NCBI RefSeq assembly: GCF_026625565.1
Contig: NZ_CP112998.1
Location: forward strand, 312,501 to 376,500
Source: Dyadobacter pollutisoli
GTDB taxonomy: Bacteria > Bacteroidota > Bacteroidia > Cytophagales > Spirosomataceae
Length of the DNA: 64,000 nucleotides
Direction: 5' to 3'
The position numbers and the translations under genes were made by a program. Below are positions 58,810 through 64,000 of the stretch, in pieces. Each line of letters opens with the position of its first letter. The first letter of the stretch is position 1. The notes below the pieces were generated by a model that did not search any database, was not told where the DNA came from, and saw only the letters and a program-made list of their open reading frames with translations.

Positions 58810-59292
58810 ATGCAAGTGCAAACAACAGTAAAATCAGTTCTGAAAGTATTCATTATTGGGTTGTGCTTTTTAGTCTTTCACGTAGAATCGTCGCTGGCGC
58901 AAGGTGCTGTTGAACAACAGATCATTACACTCTCGAAAGACAAATGGCAATGGATGGCCGACAAGAATGTAGACAAACTGGCCCAGCTGTTTGATGATAA
59001 GGCGAAATTTGTCCATATGAGCGGCACCTGGAAAAAGGACGAGGAGCTTGAAATCATCAAAACCGGAAGTATTTGGTATAAGAAAGCCGATGTGCATGAT
59101 GTCGCGGTAGAGGTTTTTGACGAAAACACAGCGATCATTTGGAGCCGGATTACGCTCTCCGCCATGGTACGGGGTAACGAAGCCAACACTGAATTTACGG
59201 TCACGGAAGTCTATAAAAGACAGGGCAATGATTGGAAAATGTTGGCCCTGACATTCAGCAGTGTAAGGGATACACATGTTATTAAGCATTAA
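58810..59292 (+). CDS. Exported NTF2-like (DUF4440) protein
   Basis: 160 residues with a signal peptide (cleavage after SSLAQ). The mature part is an NTF2-like DUF4440 domain: helix VEQQIITLSKDKWQWMADKN, LAQLFDDKAKFVHMSGTWKK, then strands ENTAIIWSRITLSA and EVYKRQGNDWKMLALTFSSV. Such proteins are ligand-binding or weak enzymes; no assignable substrate. The start ATG at 58810 is out of frame with another ATG at 58802, which is followed by an early stop. It probably responds to the divergent AraC regulator. Confidence 0.85.
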   Translation: MQVQTTVKSVLKVFIIGLCFLVFHVESSLAQGAVEQQIITLSKDKWQWMADKNVDKLAQLFDDKAKFVHMSGTWKKDEELEIIKTGSIWYKKADVHDVAVEVFDENTAIIWSRITLSAMVRGNEANTEFTVTEVYKRQGNDWKMLALTFSSVRDTHVIKH

Positions 59293-59637
59293 GTGTTTCG
59301 ACCAACACCCAAATTCCCCGACGAACAACAGCTGAGTTTACGATGCTGTTGTTTGGGAGGACTAAGATGCGTCTGGGCGAAAATTACAGATTGAGATCAA
59401 AATAATTGCTTGATTTACGGCCTGTCTGCTATTCATCCTACTTTCTCTAAATTTTCCTTAAATACGGTGACCAGTTATCGGGATTCTAACAATAGAAGAA
59501 ATGGTATTAAAGATAGAATTTATATACATTTAGTGTAAAAGAAACAGCAGAACTTTACCAGTTCTATTTTCCGCCGGGCATTGCTGATATGCGTGGCGGC
59601 ACTGTTAGTAATTACTGTAACAAACAACACCATCGCT
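59293..59637. other. Intergenic region, 345 bp, no supported gene
   Basis: Between the DUF4440 gene and the oxidoreductase operon. AT-rich near the end, with a near -7 box TACATTTA at 59525-59532 about 105 bp before the GTG start. No repeat or RNA gene seen. Confidence 0.5.
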
Positions 59638-60093
59638 GTGGCCACATACAATCTAAAAATTAACGGAAAAATCAGGCAGGTGAATGTCGATCCGGCAACA
59701 CCTATGCTTTGGGTATTGCGCGATCATCTGGACCTGACCGGCACCAAATATGGTTGCGGGATCGCCCAATGTGGCGCCTGTACGGTTCATCTCGAAGGTA
59801 CTGCTGTCCGTTCGTGCCAGCTGCCGGTTTCGGTCGTCGGCAAGCAGGCGATCACCACCATTGAAGGGCTTTCGACAAAAGGCGATCATCCCGTTCAGAA
59901 AGCGTGGCTCGAACATGATGTGGCGCAATGCGGCTACTGTCAGGCGGGACAAATGATGACTGCTGCTTCCCTGCTGAAAAGTAACCCAAATCCTTCCGAC
60001 GAGGAGATCGAAGCCCAAATGAGCGGGAATATCTGCCGGTGTGGTACCTATCTGCGGATTAAAGAGGCTGTCAAGTCAGCGGCGAAGAAATGA
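59638..60093 (+). CDS. [2Fe-2S] subunit of a molybdenum hydroxylase (isoquinoline 1-oxidoreductase alpha-like)
   Basis: 151 residues from a GTG at 59638. I prefer it because family members start MATYNLKINGK; the open frame extends 57 nt upstream without features. Plant-type cluster cysteines 40, 45, 48 and 60 lie in KYGCGIAQCGACTVH and VRSC. The second cluster is in CGYCQAGQM and ICRCGTYLRIKEA. The protein passes electrons from the molybdenum subunit (60126, 32 bp downstream) to an acceptor. It has no signal peptide of its own; it may be exported with its Tat-dependent partner. Confidence 0.92.
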   Translation: MATYNLKINGKIRQVNVDPATPMLWVLRDHLDLTGTKYGCGIAQCGACTVHLEGTAVRSCQLPVSVVGKQAITTIEGLSTKGDHPVQKAWLEHDVAQCGYCQAGQMMTAASLLKSNPNPSDEEIEAQMSGNICRCGTYLRIKEAVKSAAKK

Positions 60094-60125
60094 TCTCATC
60101 CTGAACCGAAAACAAGAACTTCACC

Positions 60126-62378
60126 ATGAACAACAATAAAACTGCCTTGAACAGGCGCTCTTTCCTTAAAGCCTCGCTTTTGTCTGGCGGAGGAATGATG
60201 CTGACGGTTAGCTGGTTATCCAGTTTTAAGTCTGCCGACAAAATGGAGGCGCTGAACCTGCCCGAGCAATGGGCACAGCTTAATGGTTACATTCAGATTA
60301 CGGCAGACAACAAGATTAAACTCATTTGTCCCAATCCTGAATTCGGGCAAAATGTGATGACTTCTTTGCCTATGATCATGGCCGAGGAATTGGATGCGGA
60401 TTGGAAGAATGTCGCAGTTGAAATGGGGCCACATGATAATACGAAATTGGGGGCTCAGTTTACGGGCGGGAGTAATTCAGTGAGAATGTATTGGAAACCG
60501 CTTCGGGAAGCCGGGGCCGCCGCCCGGCAAATGCTGCGTGAAGCAGCGGCCCAGACGTGGAATGTGCCAGTCAGTGAAGTGACGACCAAAGCGGGCGTCT
60601 TGTCACATTCAAGCGGAAAATCAGCGAAGTATGGTGATATGGCCAGCAAAGCAGCTACCCTGCCTGTGCACAAAGATTTGCAGCTGAAAGCGCCCAAAGA
60701 TTTTACGATTGTCAGAAAATCCAAAAAGAATGTAGAAGGACAGAAGATCGTAACCGGCAAGCCGGTTTTTGGATTGGATTATCGTGCAGACGGCATGTTG
60801 ATCGCGATGATCCAGCACCCACCTGCTTTTGGAATAAAACTTAAATCGTTCGATGCTGTCGAAACGCTCAAAATGCCAGGCATTAAAGATGTTTTTAGCC
60901 TGAAATTATACGAGGAGGGTTTTGAGCAGGCCGGTTTTGATACCCGTACATTCAATGACTTGCTGGTAGTAGTGGGAAATACTACCTGGGAAGTGATGAA
61001 TGCCCGCAAAAAGCTGGTCGCTCAATGGGAACCTGCCGGTGACGTAAAAGATACCATGGCTGGCAGAGGTGGTAAAAGGGAGGTGATTGTTCCGGGAGTG
61101 CTTGAAAGTTCAAGTACTCAGATGGAAAAAATGCAGGAATATGCAAAAAAGCCAGCCCAGCAATTGAGAAAAGACGGAGATCCCGAAGCAGCATTTAAAA
61201 GTGCAGCCCAGGTGATCGAGCGTACCTATAATGCGCCGTTTTTGGCACATAACTGCATGGAGCCGATGAATTTCTTCGCCCATGTGACAGACGAAAAAGC
61301 GTTACTTGTAGGGCCATTGCAAGCTCCTGGTTGGATAGAACCAACATTGATGAAGCTTTTGAACCTTCCGGCCGACAAGATTGAAATACAAATGACCCGC
61401 ATGGGCGGAGGCTTCGGCCGCAGGGCTTACGGACATTATCTCTCGGAAGCTGCGCTGATCTCTAAAAAAGCGAAGGCCCCTATCAAACTTATGTATACAC
61501 GCGAGGACGACATGACGTACGGCATTTACCGGCCTATGTACACAGCCACGTATCGCGCGGCCCTGGACGCGGACAAAAAACTCATTGCTTTTCACGTAAA
61601 AGGCGGCGGTGTACCCGAGCATCCGGTGCATGCCAATCGTTTCCCGGCAGGAGCTGTCGACAATTATCTGGCCGAAGGATGGCAGATCCCGTCCAATATT
61701 ACGATAGGGGCTTTCAGGGCGCCACGATCTAATTTCAATGCGGCTGCCGAGCAATCGTTTCTGGATGAAGTGGCTGAGGCAATGGGCAAAGACCCTATTG
61801 AATTCAGATTGGAGCTTTTAAAAAGGGCGAAGGAAAATCCGGTAGGTAAGAACAATGAGTATGACCCGGGCCGATACGCTGGCGTGCTGGAACTGGTGCG
61901 TGACAAATCGAACTGGAACAAGCCGGGCAGTGAGAAGTACAACCGTGGCGTGGCTGCTTATTTCTGTCATAATTCCTATGCTGCCCATGTTGTAGATATG
62001 GTAACGAAGGATGGACAGCCTTACGTCGAGCGCGTCTTTAGCGCGATGGACTGTGGTATCGTGGTGAACCCGGACGCTGCAACCAATATGGTGCAAGGAG
62101 CGGTAGTCGATGGGATAGGTAATGCGTTTTATGGCGCTTTGACCCATAAAGACGGAGCTGCGCAGCAAACCAACTTTAACAATTACCGCATCATTCGTCA
62201 CAATGAGGCTCCCAAACGGGTGGAGGTACATTTCGTGCAAAACGATCTGGACCCGACCGGCTTGGGTGAACCTCCATTTCCACCGGTATTCGGAGCAGTG
62301 GCCAATGCACTTTATAAAAATAAAGGCAGACGGTTCTATAATCAACCATTCCAGGCTGAAATGGATAAGGCTATCTGA
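60126..62378 (+). CDS. Molybdopterin-binding subunit of a xanthine dehydrogenase/isoquinoline 1-oxidoreductase-type enzyme
   Basis: 750 residues. A Tat signal (LNRRSFLKASLLSGGGMMLT) indicates folded export. Molybdopterin-binding features: PNPEFGQNVMTSLPMIMAEE, the substrate and cofactor region TRMGGGFGRRAYGHYLSEAA, FRAPRSNFNAAAEQSFLDE, and the conserved active-site Glu in TGLGEPPFPPVFGAVANALY near the C-terminus. Such enzymes hydroxylate N-heterocycles or oxidise aldehydes in the periplasm. The substrate is unknown. It forms an operon with the 2Fe-2S subunit and ends at a strong terminator. Confidence 0.93.
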   Translation: MNNNKTALNRRSFLKASLLSGGGMMLTVSWLSSFKSADKMEALNLPEQWAQLNGYIQITADNKIKLICPNPEFGQNVMTSLPMIMAEELDADWKNVAVEMGPHDNTKLGAQFTGGSNSVRMYWKPLREAGAAARQMLREAAAQTWNVPVSEVTTKAGVLSHSSGKSAKYGDMASKAATLPVHKDLQLKAPKDFTIVRKSKKNVEGQKIVTGKPVFGLDYRADGMLIAMIQHPPAFGIKLKSFDAVETLKMPGIKDVFSLKLYEEGFEQAGFDTRTFNDLLVVVGNTTWEVMNARKKLVAQWEPAGDVKDTMAGRGGKREVIVPGVLESSSTQMEKMQEYAKKPAQQLRKDGDPEAAFKSAAQVIERTYNAPFLAHNCMEPMNFFAHVTDEKALLVGPLQAPGWIEPTLMKLLNLPADKIEIQMTRMGGGFGRRAYGHYLSEAALISKKAKAPIKLMYTREDDMTYGIYRPMYTATYRAALDADKKLIAFHVKGGGVPEHPVHANRFPAGAVDNYLAEGWQIPSNITIGAFRAPRSNFNAAAEQSFLDEVAEAMGKDPIEFRLELLKRAKENPVGKNNEYDPGRYAGVLELVRDKSNWNKPGSEKYNRGVAAYFCHNSYAAHVVDMVTKDGQPYVERVFSAMDCGIVVNPDAATNMVQGAVVDGIGNAFYGALTHKDGAAQQTNFNNYRIIRHNEAPKRVEVHFVQNDLDPTGLGEPPFPPVFGAVANALYKNKGRRFYNQPFQAEMDKAI

Positions 62379-62410
62379 AATTGAGATAAATCGAAGGAAT
62401 AATTTGTTTA

Positions 62411-62458
62411 TGCGTCTATTAAGCTTGGTAAAATAAGCTTAATAGACGCATTTTTTTT
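62411..62458 (+). terminator. Strong intrinsic terminator
   Basis: A perfect 16-bp stem (TGCGTCTATTAAGCTT 62411-62426 with AAGCTTAATAGACGCA 62435-62450), 8-nt loop and a T8 tract at 62451-62458. It ends the two-gene oxidoreductase operon, 32 bp after the stop. Confidence 0.95.
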
Positions 62459-62596
62459 GCCAGACTTTGAAGCAACTATTGTTTCAAAAAAATCAATTGG
62501 TGGTCTCATCCTACTGATCATAGTTCGTTCGTGATCAACACATAAGACAACAAGAATAACCTCACCAAAAGCAGTCTTTCGCTGCTCCGCAATAAA

Positions 62597-62611
62597 TTAA
62601 CAAATTGTTAA
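62597..62611 (+). promoter_or_regulatory. Perfect 15-bp palindrome TTAACAAATTGTTAA upstream of SusC
   Basis: Identical to the site at 53060, 112 bp upstream of the ATG at 62723. The remaining intergenic sequence (62459-62722) holds no gene. Confidence 0.5.
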
Positions 62612-62722
62612 ATAGCGCTCCCTTCAAAGCACTTCTTATCGTAATTATTCAATTTTGCAGTGATAAATCTTCGTATAGTATTTACTCAAACATAACCCAT
62701 TTACTGTAAAAAATTCTACACT

Positions 62723-64000
62723 ATGCTAAGCTGCAAGAAACGGTGGTCCCGATCGGGGAACACTTTGACAAAATCGCTCGCGTGCTTTGCGTTGATCATC
62801 CTGATTAGCGGCAAGAGCTGGGGAAAGACCCATTTTGGAGCAGAAGAAGCACTTCTGTTATCTACATCCAACGCATCAACTGCCAATGCAGACCGCCAGG
62901 TAACTGGCAAAGTTACGGACGGGACTTCTTCGGAAGGATTACCCGGCGTCAATGTTGTAATTAAGGGCAGTCAAACGGGTACGGTAACGGACGTAAACGG
63001 AAGCTATTCCCTAAGCATTCCGGATGAAGGTGCCATATTGGTTTTTTCATATGTGGGTTACCTCAGTCAGGAAGTGATCGCAGGTACCAGGTCGACCATT
63101 GATTTGCAATTGGTAGCGGATTCAAAAGCACTCAGCGAAGTGGTCGTTGTTGGCTACGGAACGCAGAAGAAAGTGAACCTCACCGGCGCTGTGGACCAGG
63201 TGGGACAGGAGGTATTTCAGAACCGACCGATTTCAAACATTGCGCAAGGATTGGTTGGCGCAATACCCAATCTTAACCTGCGAATGCTGGACGGGAAGCC
63301 TACCCAATCTCCGAACTTCAACATCCGCGGTACTACTTCCATCGGACAGGGCGGAAGTGCATTGGTACTGATCGACGGTGTGGAAGGCGACCCGCGCGTA
63401 CTGAACCCGAACGACATCGAAAGTGTATCCGTATTGAAGGATGCTGCGTCCGCTTCCATTTATGGTGCGCGGGCTGCATTCGGTGTGGTGCTGATCACTA
63501 CCAAAATGCCGGTAGAAGGTAAGACTTCCATTTCTTATTCAGCCAACTACGCGATCAAATCACCTACCGAAGTTCCCGACAACATTACTGATTCTTATCC
63601 ATGGGCGCAGGGATTCAGCGACGCATGGTCGAGGTGGAATGACAATGGCAGCACGCCGACGGCGATCAATAAAACCATCAGCTTTTCTCCCGCTTATCTT
63701 GCCGAGATCAAAAGAAGATACGAAGATCCGTCATTACCAAGGATAGAGGTGAACCCTACCACTGGTGAGTATCAATATTTTTACAGCACCGACTGGTACA
63801 AGCAACTTTACAAAGAGCGTTTCAGCGCGCAGGACCATAACCTGTCCATTTCCGGTGGTAGTGACAAGGCAACATTCTTACTGAGTGGCCGCTACAACGG
63901 GCAAAGTGGCTTGTTCCGCTACAATTCGGACAATTACAAGATGTACAATTTGCGTGCAAAAGGTAGCATTCAGCTTACCCCATGGCTGCGCATTGATAAC
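62723..64000 (+). CDS. SusC/RagA-family TonB-linked outer-membrane protein, N-terminal part (truncated by window edge)
   Basis: 426 residues to the window end, read from the ATG at 62723. Signal-like N-terminus to about SWGK. CarboxypepD_reg-like domain (RQVTGKVTDGTSSEGLPGVN, VVIKGSQTGTVTDVNGSYSL), then the SusC signature EVVVVGYGTQKKVNLTGAVD. The plug follows (FNIRGTTSIGQGGSALVLID, GVEGDPRVLNPNDIESVSVL, KDAASASIYGARAAFGVVLI), and then the beginning of the barrel. SusC proteins import oligosaccharides or other large nutrients with a SusD partner, expected just outside the window. The first residues (MLSCKKRW) are unusually long and basic before the hydrophobic stretch. Confidence 0.95.
   Translation, partial: MLSCKKRWSRSGNTLTKSLACFALIILISGKSWGKTHFGAEEALLLSTSNASTANADRQVTGKVTDGTSSEGLPGVNVVIKGSQTGTVTDVNGSYSLSIPDEGAILVFSYVGYLSQEVIAGTRSTIDLQLVADSKALSEVVVVGYGTQKKVNLTGAVDQVGQEVFQNRPISNIAQGLVGAIPNLNLRMLDGKPTQSPNFNIRGTTSIGQGGSALVLIDGVEGDPRVLNPNDIESVSVLKDAASASIYGARAAFGVVLITTKMPVEGKTSISYSANYAIKSPTEVPDNITDSYPWAQGFSDAWSRWNDNGSTPTAINKTISFSPAYLAEIKRRYEDPSLPRIEVNPTTGEYQYFYSTDWYKQLYKERFSAQDHNLSISGGSDKATFLLSGRYNGQSGLFRYNSDNYKMYNLRAKGSIQLTPWLRIDN

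Noticed and set aside
1..64000. tRNA, rRNA, prophage or transposase genes
   Set aside because: I looked for them on both strands and saw no convincing signal.

Overview
The window looks like chromosomal DNA of a Bacteroidota bacterium of the Cytophagales, most like Dyadobacter or a close Spirosomaceae relative. This is inferred from the SusC/RagA receptor at the right edge, a type IX secretion (T9SS) sorting domain, GbsR-, AraC- and Crp-type regulators of Bacteroidota style, TAnnTTTG promoter boxes, weak Shine-Dalgarno signals, many SPII lipoproteins and moderate GC. I saw no rRNA, tRNA, phage, IS transposase or CRISPR array.

Layout. 1-6.9 kb: a truncated TPR protein, small secreted proteins, an HD hydrolase, a broken S41 protease, a DUF2278/lamin-tail protein, and a block of REP-like repeats. 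7.2-19.4 kb: a co-oriented block with two paralogous AraC-HTH/TolB-like/TPR regulators (one membrane-anchored, one soluble), a secreted NTF2-like protein, a secreted Hcp-fold protein, a T9SS-sorted protein, an ABC exporter with a degenerate C39 domain, its HlyD-type adaptor, and two multi-pass membrane proteins (DUF418 and HGSNAT-like). 19.5-23.7 kb: a copper P-type ATPase, a GNAT acetyltransferase, a lipoprotein and a coupled pair of small membrane proteins. 24-31.4 kb: a complete mannose-family PTS operon on the minus strand (EIIA, EIIB, a fused EIIC-EIID, EI, a copper amine oxidase, HPr and a NagB-type deaminase). Divergent from it are a GH9 hydrolase and a ThuA protein. 34-46 kb: an FtsX-type permease, a ThuA-sulfatase-modifying fusion, a broken epimerase, a DCC-domain protein, a GbsR regulator under a perfect 48-bp palindrome, AhpD-like, Crp/Fnr, MFS, TonB receptor and AraC genes. 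46-64 kb: small membrane and lipoproteins, one broken lipoprotein gene, a YncE/phosphoesterase fusion, an MBL hydrolase, a GT2/GT39/flippase trio, a metallophosphoesterase, an AraC regulator with a divergent DUF4440 protein, a two-subunit molybdenum hydroxylase, and the start of a SusC receptor.

The most interesting system is at 7.2-16.9 kb. Upstream of the secreted-protein genes (9386) and upstream of the exporter (13382) lie phased direct repeats of a 15-bp motif, mostly 21 bp apart. In both promoters the last repeat ends exactly 21 nt before a TAnnTTTG box. The two regulator paralogs flanking these promoters share an almost identical second HTH, so I infer that they (or one of them) bind the arrays and co-activate a small secretion regulon. 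The PTS operon is the second highlight: it has an EIIC-EIID fusion, a 10-bp-periodic repeat array between EIIB and EIIC-EIID, an embedded amine oxidase, and a deaminase with altered catalytic residues.

Three genes (S41 protease, TIGR01777-type epimerase, small lipoprotein) carry deletions or frameshifts. These are either real gene decay or sequence errors. Functions are assigned from motifs read by eye; no database search was run.
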